Origin: JANQIO01 sp038746745
Lineage (GTDB): Bacteria; Pseudomonadota; Gammaproteobacteria; Pseudomonadales; Halieaceae
Assembly (NCBI GenBank): GCA_038746745.1
Contig: JBCDKJ010000009.1
Coordinates: forward strand, 14,849-78,848
Length of the DNA: 64,000 nucleotides
Direction of reading: 5' to 3'
Positions within the stretch are counted from its first letter, which is position 1. Each line of letters starts with the position of its first letter. Shown in pieces: positions 16,994-24,285 of this stretch. The position numbers and the translations under genes were made by a program. The notes below the pieces were generated by a model that was not told where the DNA came from, did not search any database, and worked only from the letters and a program-made list of their open reading frames with translations.

Positions 16994-17020
16994 CTAAAGA
17001 CAACGCCCCCGAGGGGGCGT
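16994..17020 (-). terminator. Hairpin after the major capsid gene, probable weak terminator
   Basis: A perfect 8-bp stem ACGCCCCC/GGGGGCGT (17003-17020) with a 2-nt loop is followed on the minus strand by TGTCTTT, a poor U-tract. It may act as an attenuator or as a 3' stabiliser of capsid mRNA. Confidence 0.5.
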
Positions 17021-17025
17021 ATCGG

Positions 17026-17949
17026 TTAAGCCGCCAGGACGTTCTCCAGCAGGTAAGCCACGTCCTCCGCGATGATGATCTCCTTCACGGACTCGCCAGT
17101 CTTAATGACCGTGGCTCCGCGCAGGCCGACCTCGTCGTCCATCTTGGTCGCAGCGACGCGTTGTCCCCACTGCGCCGTCAGGCCGAAGGTGACGCCGCGG
17201 TTCGGCATAGCGCTCGGGTTCTGATAGAACAGCACGCAATGGTCAGACCATAGACGCGTGAGCGTCATAGTCTGCCCTGGTTTTGCGCTGTTGTAGCGGC
17301 CGCGTCCGACGATCACCTGGACTTCGAACAGCTGCTCGATAAACGCCATCGGCACCAGGTTGTTCTGTCCTTCGTTGCCGTTAAAGGCCTGGACAATGAA
17401 CGGGTTGCGACGAAGCGCAAGAGCGCCCGCGCTGGACAGGAGCATCCGGTTCGGCCGCATCAGTGGCACCTCGAGGGCGTCGCTGATCTGCACAATCGGG
17501 TTGCCTGTCGCGGTGTTCCACTGGTCTGAGGCGCTCAGGGATTCTTTGAGCGTGTAGGCGGCCGGGTTCATCACCGTAGACGAGACGCGCTGCTCCCGAT
17601 CGAGCAGGATCAGGTCCATCAACAGCTCGGTGGCGTTTCCGAGGACATCGATGCCGGCGTTCTGGCCCGCGGCGACGTCTTTGGAGGGGATCACGTCCTT
17701 CAAGCCGTAATCGTTGGTCATGTCGGTTTTCTCAGTACCGCCGAACTCGACCTGGTTCAGCTCGCCTTTCCGATCAACCGTCGTGTCGGGAATCGTGTAG
17801 CGGTCCTCCTTGTTGTAGGAGACCCACTTAAATTCCTCGGCCGCAACAGGCGCTCGCGGCAATACCTGGTCCGCCACAAACGCCTCGTTCATGTAGGCGA
17901 TGGCGATCGCTGTGCGAACCGGGTCGGTTACAAAGGGTGCATTAGCCAT
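17026..17949 (-). CDS. Major capsid protein
   Basis: The protein has 307 residues. It has HK97-fold-like features: an N-terminal 'FVADQVLPRAPV', a beta/E-loop region ('RYTIPDTTVDRKGELNQVEF'), a helical spine ('LGNATELLMDLILLDREQRV'), and a C-terminal region with 'TRLWSDHCVLFYQNPSAMP' typical of this phage capsid family. The gene order protease, decoration protein, capsid supports the call. The phage has no separate head-fibre gene. Confidence 0.9.
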   Translation of the reverse strand: MANAPFVTDPVRTAIAIAYMNEAFVADQVLPRAPVAAEEFKWVSYNKEDRYTIPDTTVDRKGELNQVEFGGTEKTDMTNDYGLKDVIPSKDVAAGQNAGIDVLGNATELLMDLILLDREQRVSSTVMNPAAYTLKESLSASDQWNTATGNPIVQISDALEVPLMRPNRMLLSSAGALALRRNPFIVQAFNGNEGQNNLVPMAFIEQLFEVQVIVGRGRYNSAKPGQTMTLTRLWSDHCVLFYQNPSAMPNRGVTFGLTAQWGQRVAATKMDDEVGLRGATVIKTGESVKEIIIAEDVAYLLENVLAA

Positions 17950-17974
17950 GTTTCTCTCCTATCTCCTTGCCGGG

Positions 17975-18328
17975 TTAGCCCTGGGCGATCAGTACTTCGA
18001 TGATGTCGCCAGCAACCGCACTCTGCAGCGCGATCCCTACGACGCGATCGGTGCCGGCAGAGGAAGCAACCGCATTTCCGCTGGCATCGGTGGTGAGGAT
18101 GTTGCCGCGCGTGATATTGCCGCCCGCGGTGACCTTGGCGATACCGCCAACAATCACGTCGACGCGGTTGTTATCGCGCGAGCCGATCCGCTCAGAAACC
18201 CCGATGAGCGTGTCCGATACGGCGCTGGCTGCAGCGACTTCACCGTCAGCTGCGCCGAAGGTCACCAGCTTCATACCGGCGACCGGAGCAGGGGCCAAAA
18301 ACGTCTTGATGTGTGCAGGTTGTGCCAT
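17975..18328 (-). CDS. Capsid decoration/cement protein (DUF2190-like)
   Basis: The protein has 117 residues, nearly all short beta strands and small residues. It contains 'DNNRVDVIVGGIAKVTAGGN' and 'GTDRVVGIALQSAVAGDIIE', which match the DUF2190 pattern of capsid-stabilising proteins. It lies between the protease/scaffold and the capsid gene, the usual place for a cement protein that binds the expanded shell. Confidence 0.8.
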   Translation of the reverse strand: MAQPAHIKTFLAPAPVAGMKLVTFGAADGEVAAASAVSDTLIGVSERIGSRDNNRVDVIVGGIAKVTAGGNITRGNILTTDASGNAVASSAGTDRVVGIALQSAVAGDIIEVLIAQG

Positions 18329-18358
18329 TGCTTTACTCCTGTGGTTTAGCCGGCTGGT

Positions 18359-18862
18359 TTAGGACTGGCTTTGAACGTGGTTCACCGCGTCGGTGATCGA
18401 TACAGTGCGGCCTGCCGCACGCTCTGACTCCTGGAACTCCAGCGCCTTTTTCGCCAGCCCCTCGGCGTCCTCACCGTCATCGCGGTGGTCGTCCTCCTCG
18501 CTGTGCTCGCTAAAGCTGGGCCCCTTCATATCAGCGCCCAGCATGCCCAGGAAAAACTCGGTCATATCTTCCTGCTTGGCGCTGTCGCCTTCGCCAAACT
18601 CGACCACGCCGTCTGCGGCCAGCTTCTCGGCAAACGCCTTCACAGCGTCAGCCTTCGCGGGAAGCACTTTGCCTTTCTTGACGAGAGCGTCGACCGTGTC
18701 GCTGATCAGGGTTTTCCGAGCCGCAGCAGCCGCATCATCGGCAGCCTGCTGGCGCTCGTTAAATGAGGCGACGTCTGCATCCAGAGCCGCGCGATCGGTC
18801 GCCAGTTGCGCCTGGTCAGTGGCGAGCTTGGCCTGGGCGTCCTTAAGTTCCTGTTCCGTCAT
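18359..18862 (-). CDS. Scaffold protein from an internal start (Mu gpZ analogue)
   Basis: In frame within the protease gene, ATG 18862 (Met-214) is preceded by GGGAG at 8-base spacing. The product, MTEQELKDAQAKLATD onward (167 residues), is exactly the coiled-coil scaffold part without the protease. Mu makes scaffold Z from an internal start of gene I in the same way. The ribosome site is seen; use of the start is inferred. Confidence 0.55.
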   Translation of the reverse strand: MTEQELKDAQAKLATDQAQLATDRAALDADVASFNERQQAADDAAAAARKTLISDTVDALVKKGKVLPAKADAVKAFAEKLAADGVVEFGEGDSAKQEDMTEFFLGMLGADMKGPSFSEHSEEDDHRDDGEDAEGLAKKALEFQESERAAGRTVSITDAVNHVQSQS

Positions 18863-19501
18863 GGTGGTGTCTCCCGTTGGTTCAGTGAATGCGGGGTCGT
18901 CCCCCCCAGATGGCATGCGTGCCGCGTCCTCGGCTCCCTCGACCATGTAGCTGGGAATGGCCTTGTCCGCGTCCTCGACGCCGAACTTCTCGATCAAAAA
19001 CTCGCGGAGCCGGCGGAAGATGCCGGCGGTCTCCCACTCGGCGGAGAACTCGATCACCCCCTCCTCGCCTTCCTGGAATTCCACCCCATCCAGTCCCTTG
19101 ATGGCCGGCGGCATCGCGCCTAAAAAGCCGACGTGGCGCAGGTAGTAAGTGCCCGGAACTGGATTCGCAGGCGCGTCTGGGGCGTACCAGGATGCCGAGA
19201 CTTTCTTGTAGGTGCCCTTTGCGACCAGTTCCGCGAAATCGTCGTTTACCTGTCGCGGATCCGCGTGGTAGTCACCGTCGCTATAGCTAACACCGCCGAT
19301 CCAGCCGAAAGCTGGCCCGTTATCTTGGGGGTGCCCAACAACGATGGGGGCTTCGTGCAGCTTGGGGTCGTAGGCATCAGCAGATGCCTGGAGCATGTCC
19401 TCGGTGAACGACAGCGTTTGTCCGCCGGCGCTTGTATGAGTGCCTACCTTGAAAATGTGGATCGGCTTCATTCCATCTTTCGCCCCGTTCGCTGGTAGCA
19501 C
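18359..19501 (-). CDS. Mu gpI-like prohead protease with C-terminal scaffold
   Basis: The protein has 380 residues. The N-terminal half is the Mu I protease domain ('APIVVGHPQDNGPAFGWIGG', 'VSASWYAPDAPANPVPGTYY', 'LGAMPPAIKGLDGVEF'). From about residue 214 the chain becomes an Ala/Asp/Glu-rich coiled coil, the scaffold region, with an acidic tail. The protease matures the prohead and destroys the scaffold. The start could be this GTG or an ATG at 19471; neither has a strong ribosome site. A second start inside the gene is listed separately. Confidence 0.88.
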   Translation of the reverse strand: MLPANGAKDGMKPIHIFKVGTHTSAGGQTLSFTEDMLQASADAYDPKLHEAPIVVGHPQDNGPAFGWIGGVSYSDGDYHADPRQVNDDFAELVAKGTYKKVSASWYAPDAPANPVPGTYYLRHVGFLGAMPPAIKGLDGVEFQEGEEGVIEFSAEWETAGIFRRLREFLIEKFGVEDADKAIPSYMVEGAEDAARMPSGGDDPAFTEPTGDTTMTEQELKDAQAKLATDQAQLATDRAALDADVASFNERQQAADDAAAAARKTLISDTVDALVKKGKVLPAKADAVKAFAEKLAADGVVEFGEGDSAKQEDMTEFFLGMLGADMKGPSFSEHSEEDDHRDDGEDAEGLAKKALEFQESERAAGRTVSITDAVNHVQSQS

Positions 19502-19526
19502 CGGTCGGGTGCCTCGAATCGATGGC

Positions 19527-19572
19527 GCTATTCTTCCCGCGCGGATGGCGGTGCAATAGTTGGGAAATTTCC
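19527..19572 (-). promoter_or_regulatory. Duplicated late-promoter-like element, copy A
   Basis: On the minus strand the 12-bp palindrome GGGAAATTTCCC is followed by AACTAT (common block 19572-19556) and, 20 bases on, AAGAATAGC (19535-19527). It lies in the 200-bp gap upstream of the protease/capsid operon. Here a start about 20 bp before the protease gene is plausible. Confidence 0.45.
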
Positions 19573-19702
19573 CTGACGCGTGACTATCTGATGGCGGGCT
19601 TCTTTGTGGGAGGGCTGCTCGCAGCGCCCGCCGGCATGCTTGCGCTAGGCTAGGCGGCTGCGAGTTGACAGGTCGGCTACATGCCGACTGCGGTTTTAGG
19701 GC

Positions 19703-19939
19703 TCAACTGTTCACGTTGTAATCGTTGAGCGCATCGATAAGCGCTAATGCATTTTGTAGTGCTATATTTGCTGTCGCTTTCTGTGAGGCCTCCCCCTGAT
19801 TGTTCAGCCCGGCCGCAAGTAGCGCTGCGTGGTTTCTGCTGGCAAATTCTTCCAGCTTGGTCAGGCCCATGTACTTGCCGCCGGCGTTCGATTCGGCCGG
19901 GTACGCTGGACTATGTGCCTTGGTTTCACTGTGAGCCAT
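19703..19939 (-). CDS. Small hypothetical phage protein
   Basis: The protein has 78 residues and no recognisable family. The C-terminal half is helical ('LTKLEEFASRNHAALLAAGL') with many Asn and Ala. It is the last gene of the cassette before the 200-bp gap carrying the late-promoter-like element, and it follows the DUF1643 gene by 9 bases, so it should be cotranscribed with it. GGAG precedes the ATG. Confidence 0.55.
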   Translation of the reverse strand: MAHSETKAHSPAYPAESNAGGKYMGLTKLEEFASRNHAALLAAGLNNQGEASQKATANIALQNALALIDALNDYNVNS

Positions 19940-19948
19940 TTCTTCTCC

Positions 19949-20455
19949 TTATGCGCCGTTCCAGCGCGTCATGGGTGTGTCTTTGCGAAGGTAGAGAGGG
20001 TGCTTTGGATTCCCGCCCTGGGTGAGACCGAGATGATACAGGTTCGCTTTTAGATCACGTAGCAGTGCCACGACTTCTACATCGCGATCCTGGTACCCGC
20101 CGTGCGCTCCCCAGCAGCAAACAACATCCCAGATGTGCACGTGCTTCATGATGTGCTCAATATAGGCATCGCACTCTGGGCCAACAGGATCCGCGGCGGC
20201 CTTCATTTCGGCAGGATCTGTCGCGCGGTAGGCAAAGAGGTTGAGCATCACCAGGCCTGCGTATCCCCAGGATTTTGCAAAGCCTTTGCAGCGTCGAATA
20301 GTGGGGTCGTCCTGGCTGGCATCTGCAGTGGACGGGTTCAGTCCAACAAACACCACCGTGCCGATACCGCGCCTGGTGTCCCATCCGCGCTCCAGCCAGT
20401 AACGATATTGGCCGCAATCGCTGATCGCGGCGCCGTCTGTGTATAGCTTGTGCAT
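19949..20455 (-). CDS. DUF1643 family protein
   Basis: The protein has 168 residues. The family signature is clear: 'YRYWLERGWD', 'VVFVGLNPSTADA', 'DDPTIRRCKGFAKSWGYAGL' and 'NLFAYRATDPAEM'. DUF1643 proteins are common in phages and mobile islands and have no established biochemical role. The conserved N-P-S-T and D-P-T-I-R-R motifs suggest an enzyme or nucleotide-binding site. It sits beside a Gp37/Gp68-family gene, a pairing also common elsewhere, which suggests linked function. Confidence 0.85.
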   Translation of the reverse strand: MHKLYTDGAAISDCGQYRYWLERGWDTRRGIGTVVFVGLNPSTADASQDDPTIRRCKGFAKSWGYAGLVMLNLFAYRATDPAEMKAAADPVGPECDAYIEHIMKHVHIWDVVCCWGAHGGYQDRDVEVVALLRDLKANLYHLGLTQGGNPKHPLYLRKDTPMTRWNGA

Positions 20456-20488
20456 CCGATCTCTCCGGTATTGAAATGAGGCGCAGCT

Positions 20489-21247
20489 TTAGTGATATGC
20501 AACCCCCCGAACGGCCGTTCCTGGCCACTGTTTGTGCTCGACACCGTCGATCAGGCAGCCGCCCTTGTCGCCTGTGTTCCCGCCCCACTGCTTAAACCAG
20601 CACGCGACGTTCTGCTGCCGGCATTCCTCCTTGAGCGAGTAGGCCCAGTCCGGATGCATGGGTCGATAGCCTGGTCCGCTTTCACCGCCGATGATGAGCC
20701 AGTGGATCCCTCTGAGGTTTAGCGGCGTGATGCTCTCTAGGAGAGGCTCGGCGCTGACAAAACGCACTCGCGCCGGCACGCGACGTAGCGCCTCGACGCG
20801 AGGCCTACCGTGCTTACAATCTTCGGCAGTCACTCCGAGCCAGACATTGCTGTAGCCAGCGCCCCAATCTGCCGGCAGTCTGTCCTGGATCAGCGTGGCT
20901 CGCTTGGTCAGCAGCTGCCAGTCTAGGAAAGGCGTCGCACGGATAAGGGCCCACAGAGCCTCGAGCGCCCCTGGGGGTGCGTTCTTGTCACACCAGTCCA
21001 TCATGCTGCCGCAGAAAACGCGGTGACGGCGCTTTTCCTTCTGCGCCTGCTTATTCCATTTGATGGGCTTGCGCCAGTTGTCCCGGCCGGTGAGTCGCGG
21101 ATCCACGTGCGGATCCCAATAGTCGCCGCCTGTGCGCTTGTCGAACGCCGCGGCGTAGCAGTTATCACAGCCGGGTGCGACCGCGGTGCACCCCCACCAC
21201 GGATTGAACGTGTGATCGGTCCATGAGATGCCGGTAACGTCTGCCAT
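20489..21247 (-). CDS. Phage Gp37/Gp68 family (DUF5131) radical-SAM-like protein
   Basis: The protein has 252 residues. The start 'GISWTDHTFNPWWGCTAVAP' and the cysteine set C-x6-C-x2-C (CTAVAPGCDNCYA) are diagnostic of the Gp37/Gp68 family. Later motifs are 'WQLLTKRA', 'WLGVTAED', 'RFVSAEPLLE', 'IIGGESGPGYRPM' and 'CWFKQWGG'. The barrel and cysteine cluster suggest a radical-SAM relative that may bind an iron-sulfur cluster; the reaction is unknown. The start shares a base with the upstream gene's stop (TAATG). Confidence 0.88.
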   Translation of the reverse strand: MADVTGISWTDHTFNPWWGCTAVAPGCDNCYAAAFDKRTGGDYWDPHVDPRLTGRDNWRKPIKWNKQAQKEKRRHRVFCGSMMDWCDKNAPPGALEALWALIRATPFLDWQLLTKRATLIQDRLPADWGAGYSNVWLGVTAEDCKHGRPRVEALRRVPARVRFVSAEPLLESITPLNLRGIHWLIIGGESGPGYRPMHPDWAYSLKEECRQQNVACWFKQWGGNTGDKGGCLIDGVEHKQWPGTAVRGVAYH

Positions 21248-21597
21248 TACTTTGCTCCTCCGTGTTCTATCTTTCGCAGCTGGCGCCTGGCGTTTCGTAG
21301 TCGGGCTTTAGTGAGCCGTTCCTCTTTTTTCAACGCCGCGAGGCCCTTCCTGGCACTCCTGATTTCGACCTCCATCCAATTCGCACGTTGCGCTATGTTC
21401 TCCTCGCGCAGCGCGACCGCTAAGAGCCAATCGAAAGGATCTAGTGTTGCCCCGCATCGTGTGCAGGTGATCTCTCTCCTCTGCTCGTCTATCTCGATGC
21501 TGTAGTGCTTACAGTTCTTGTCGCCGGGGACCAGATGAAATCGGCGGGTAGGCTCGCGTCTGGCTTGCCCTATCTTTGGTATGTCGTCATTGCTCAT
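21247..21597 (-). CDS. Zinc-ribbon-like small phage protein
   Basis: The protein has 116 residues from ATG 21597. An upstream in-frame start at 21672 would overlap the neighbouring gene and has no ribosome site. The centre has 'DKNCKHYSIEIDEQRREIT' then 'CTRCGATLDPFDWLL', a Cys/His arrangement suited to one zinc. The last 50 residues form a basic coiled coil. It is coupled to the Gp37/Gp68 gene. It could bind nucleic acid or serve as an adaptor, but no function is known. Confidence 0.6.
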   Translation of the reverse strand: MSNDDIPKIGQARREPTRRFHLVPGDKNCKHYSIEIDEQRREITCTRCGATLDPFDWLLAVALREENIAQRANWMEVEIRSARKGLAALKKEERLTKARLRNARRQLRKIEHGGAK

Positions 21598-21619
21598 TGA
21601 TCTCTTACCTCGAGTGCAG

Positions 21620-21823
21620 TCATCGCGGGGTCCGATACCAGTTGCACCTCTCCCAATAGTCGGCACGCTCACGCAGCTCTACAACAAAGTGCCGCTCCCG
21701 CGTCATGTCGGCGTCAGGCACTGCTTCGGTTGCAATATCTATCAGCTCGTCTAGTCCGTCCGCTGCCGCGCGGAGCCGTTTAATCGCTCTCTCAACTTTT
21801 CTTTCTCGGAGGCTCAGAGTCAT
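21620..21823 (-). CDS. Small helical phage protein
   Basis: The protein has 67 residues, almost all charged helix ('RKVERAIKRLRAAADGLDEL'), ending 'ERADYWERCNWYRTPR'. I do not recognise a family. Its ATG overlaps the stop of the gene before it (ATGA), so it belongs to the same operon of small genes. Confidence 0.55.
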   Translation of the reverse strand: MTLSLRERKVERAIKRLRAAADGLDELIDIATEAVPDADMTRERHFVVELRERADYWERCNWYRTPR

Positions 21824-22209
21824 GCCGCTGCACCCTTTTGATCGAGGGGCAGCAGCAACTGATCCGGCTCTTCCAGTTTTCGGATCAAGCCAAACAAGCG
21901 GTCGATTTTCTCTGCGAGCAGTTCGCGCAGATCCTCGTCAGCAACCACGTCTAGAAGCTCCTGTATTTCCTCTCGGGCCTGCTGTCGCATCAGCGCCATA
22001 GGGCCTCTTTCGCCATCAACAGGGACCCCGGTGCCACGACATTGCGGACAAACATGCTCTCCCCCAATAAGAAGCGGCCCGCCTGGTTCGTCGCATGAAT
22101 CTAGATCCCAGATGAAGCCGTCCTCGCAGCAGATGCCATCCTCGTAGTGGGCGCCGAATGCGAAGCCGGTCCAGCCGCAGCCACCGGTCAGATTTTCCTT
22201 TTCCGTCAT
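21820..22209 (-). CDS. Cysteine-rich small phage protein
   Basis: The protein has 129 residues. Cysteines at the N-terminus ('GGCGWTGF', 'GICCEDGF', 'CDEPGG') plus 'HVCPQCRGTGVPV' resemble a DnaJ-type or treble-clef zinc module. The second half is an acidic helix ('EEIQELLDVVADEDLRELLA'). The function is unknown. Both ends overlap neighbours by 4 bases. Confidence 0.55.
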   Translation of the reverse strand: MTEKENLTGGCGWTGFAFGAHYEDGICCEDGFIWDLDSCDEPGGPLLIGGEHVCPQCRGTGVPVDGERGPMALMRQQAREEIQELLDVVADEDLRELLAEKIDRLFGLIRKLEEPDQLLLPLDQKGAAA

Positions 22210-22424
22210 GTCGATACTTCCTCCTGTAGCTGCTGCCTGGCACGTCGCAAGTTCTCCTTAGCCAGCAGCTGCTGATGATGTGTTGGGCAAAGCGTCAGCC
22301 TGCGGCCATCCACCTGCAAGCTCCGAAAGCGTCTCCCGGGTGGCGGCTGGCATCGGCACACGGAGCAGCGTTTCGCTTTCAGAATCCACGGGTGCCGCGG
22401 CTGTGCCAGGTCCGGATGATTCAT
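22206..22424 (-). CDS. Small zinc-finger-like phage protein
   Basis: The protein has 72 residues. The motif C-x2-C ('KRCSVCRC') followed by 'LTLCPTHH' gives a possible one-zinc finger, and the C-terminus is a basic helix. It is coupled by ATGA overlaps on both sides. It may bind nucleic acid; nothing more can be said. Confidence 0.55.
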   Translation of the reverse strand: MNHPDLAQPRHPWILKAKRCSVCRCQPPPGRRFRSLQVDGRRLTLCPTHHQQLLAKENLRRARQQLQEEVST

Positions 22425-22837
22425 GCCGCGAGCTGCCGCCGTTCCCTGATCTGCTCGTCCATGAACTCGAGACCCTGCATGTTCTCCATCTCTGCCCGCA
22501 TCCGACGACGGTAGGTGCGATAAAGCTCACCGGTGATGCGGTAGTAGCAGCGATAGAACGCGTTGACCGAGTAGCCCACAAGGTGAGCAATGCTCTTGCC
22601 TGGTAGGGCCAGGCCACCCCCTTCCATTCGCTTGTTGTTTATGGAATGGACGCGCTGGATCCAGGCCTGGTCGTAAAGCTCCTGCCATGACGTTCCTTCG
22701 CGGCGCAGCTTCCGTCGCATCGAGGGCGCCGACATGCAGGCCATTGAGGCGGCCTCGTTGGCGGTCAGCTGTAGCGCTCCATCGCTCTGCAGGATCGCCG
22801 CGATGCGTGTCGTTGCCGGTAGTTGGTTTTGGTTCAC
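22421..22837 (-). CDS. Short AraC-type DNA-binding regulator
   Basis: The protein has 138 residues. Almost the whole chain is a double helix-turn-helix of AraC type: first 'LTANEAASMACMSAPSMRRK' then 'GKSIAHLVGYSVNAFYRCYY' followed by 'RITGELYRTYRRR'. There is no ligand-binding domain. AraC-type proteins usually activate transcription from sites beside the -35 region. Its place in a repressor-controlled phage operon suggests a role in later phage gene activation, but the target is unknown. Confidence 0.7.
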   Translation of the reverse strand: MNQNQLPATTRIAAILQSDGALQLTANEAASMACMSAPSMRRKLRREGTSWQELYDQAWIQRVHSINNKRMEGGGLALPGKSIAHLVGYSVNAFYRCYYRITGELYRTYRRRMRAEMENMQGLEFMDEQIRERRQLAA

Positions 22838-23112
22838 GATTTCCTCCTTGCGGCCAGGTAGGCCTTAACGTTCTCCTTGAGCGGTGCTGGCACCCCTCGC
22901 CATAGCGCCGGCATCTCAGCGACGAGTTTTGCCTGGCTGTGAATGCGCTCCATAGAGGCTCTTGCAAGCGTTTTGGCGTATTCCCGCTGCCACTCAGGGA
23001 CGGCGTCTAAAAACGGCTCTGGATCCTCCTTTCGTATCCATGCCTGTACGGCATCCCTCGCAGCCCGCCTTGCGGTCACCATCGTCCGCTCCGTGCGCAC
23101 GTCGTCGCTCAC
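22834..23112 (-). CDS. Hypothetical phage protein, GTG start
   Basis: The protein has 92 residues. The GTG at 23112 overlaps the stop of the preceding gene (GTGA). A longer frame to 23385 exists but its first half merely reads through the neighbouring gene and is rejected. The helical sequence with 'WIRKEDPEPFLDAVPEWQRE' matches no family I know. Confidence 0.55.
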   Translation of the reverse strand: MSDDVRTERTMVTARRAARDAVQAWIRKEDPEPFLDAVPEWQREYAKTLARASMERIHSQAKLVAEMPALWRGVPAPLKENVKAYLAARRKS

Positions 23113-23369
23113 AATGGCTGCTCCGGCTGTGCCGCGGGCAGGCTCCACCGGGCAATCTGCACCGGCTCGTCGTAGCGGTTCCGCACAGTCACGCGTTCGG
23201 TCTTTATCGGGTAGCCCATCGATCGCAGCTCGCAGACGCGGGCGGGCGCTTCCAGAATGCCGAGCCTGGCCCAGGCGTCGATGCGCGTGAGCGAGTGGCC
23301 CGCCTGCAGGTGCGCCAATAGTCGTGTCTGCTGCGGGTTGAGTTCGGGAATGAGTCCCTGCTGTTTCAT
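23109..23369 (-). CDS. Winged helix-turn-helix phage protein
   Basis: The protein has 86 residues. The pattern 'LNPQQTRLLAHLQAGHSLTR', 'AWARLGILEAPARVCELRSM', then 'YPIKTERV' is the short helix-turn-helix domain common in phage genes (HTH_39-like). It ends with a beta wing. Such proteins are presumed DNA-binding; no target is evident. ATGA overlap with the upstream gene. Confidence 0.7.
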   Translation of the reverse strand: MKQQGLIPELNPQQTRLLAHLQAGHSLTRIDAWARLGILEAPARVCELRSMGYPIKTERVTVRNRYDEPVQIARWSLPAAQPEQPL

Positions 23370-23677
23370 GGTGCCGGCCTCGCATAGTGGCGGCCGTTGA
23401 GATCCATCGTTGTGATCTGGCCTTTTTTCACCAGCATGAATGCCTGCAGGTACGGCTCATCGGTGATGTCCAGCCAGGCGTTCAGTGGATTGATGGGCGT
23501 AAAGTCGCGGGCGGCGTTACCTTTGCCGTGGGGGTGCGTCTTGAAGCCGTCGATGCAGGCCTTCGCTGCTGCCTCGGCTTCTGCTGCGTGCTCCTGGATG
23601 CGCCTGAGCAGCTGCTCCGCTCCGTTGATGTGGTCCCGTGGTGTCGCGGCTGGCGGCCGCTGATTTGCTCCAAACAT
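23366..23677 (-). CDS. Hypothetical phage protein
   Basis: The protein has 103 residues. There is an Ala/Glu-rich helix near the start ('LLRRIQEHAAEAEAAAKACI'), then 'PLNAWLDITDEPYLQAFMLV'. No family is recognised. It is coupled with the next gene by a 4-base overlap and lies in the same unit as the regulators around it. GGAGG precedes the ATG. Confidence 0.5.
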   Translation of the reverse strand: MFGANQRPPAATPRDHINGAEQLLRRIQEHAAEAEAAAKACIDGFKTHPHGKGNAARDFTPINPLNAWLDITDEPYLQAFMLVKKGQITTMDLNGRHYARPAP

Positions 23678-23686
23678 AGCTACCTC

Positions 23687-24037
23687 CTAGCTGTAGGTAA
23701 TTTCGCCGAAGGCGGCGAGTTGTAAGAAGACGTCGGCGGTTTCTGCGTCGTCGTTGCCTGTGGTTAGGTCGTTCCAGTGCTTCGGGTAATTCCGCTGCAT
23801 CAGGTCGAGAGTGCGGGTCAGCCGGTGACGGTTGATGGGGTACCACTTGCTGTCGAAGTCCTGGACGCTCATATCCTTACTGTTGAGGGCCAGTTCAGTC
23901 GCGGGATGGCCGGTTCCGTCGCTTTCAATTGCCTGGATCCAGTATTTGCTGGCGTCCTCTATCGCATTGGTGAGCAGCACCTCTACTTGCCGCGCCGTGA
24001 TGACAGTGGTGTGCGGGATGGCGAAGTCCTGGCTCAT
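23687..24037 (-). CDS. Hypothetical phage protein
   Basis: The protein has 116 residues from ATG 24037, which overlaps the stop of the gene before it (ATGA). An ATG 18 bases further up is less likely. 'VITARQVEVLLTNAIEDASK' and 'WYPINRHRLTRTLDLMQRNY' look like a conserved phage small protein with a helical core, but I cannot name it. Confidence 0.55.
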   Translation of the reverse strand: MSQDFAIPHTTVITARQVEVLLTNAIEDASKYWIQAIESDGTGHPATELALNSKDMSVQDFDSKWYPINRHRLTRTLDLMQRNYPKHWNDLTTGNDDAETADVFLQLAAFGEITYS

Positions 24038-24249
24038 CGCTTCTGCGCCTCCCACCGTCCGTCGACGACCGCCTGGAAGTCCTCGGGGAAACTCTGCCGG
24101 AAGTTCGCCAGGGTCCGGTCGATGCGATCGATCTCCTGCTGGAATGCGCGTGCCTCGACGCTGTTAATCGCATGCTGCTGCCGGCACTCGGCGACGAGCT
24201 TGTCGGTCAGCGCGTTTTCAATCTGTGCTGCGGTGCTGCGTACTTGCAT
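24034..24249 (-). CDS. Small coiled-coil phage protein
   Basis: The protein has 71 residues, helical throughout with heptad-like spacing ('RAFQQEIDRIDRTLANFRQS'). The family is unknown. Thirty-six bases separate it from the upstream gene, and it overlaps the downstream start. Confidence 0.5.
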   Translation of the reverse strand: MQVRSTAAQIENALTDKLVAECRQQHAINSVEARAFQQEIDRIDRTLANFRQSFPEDFQAVVDGRWEAQKR

Positions 24250-24285
24250 GTCTTAGTCCTCGGGGGCCGTAGCCCCCTGCTGTCG

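Noticed and set aside
23113..23385. N-terminal extension of the gene ending at 22834
   Set aside because: The extra 91 codons simply read another frame of the winged-HTH gene at 23109-23369. The GTG at 23112 with stop/start overlap is a better start.
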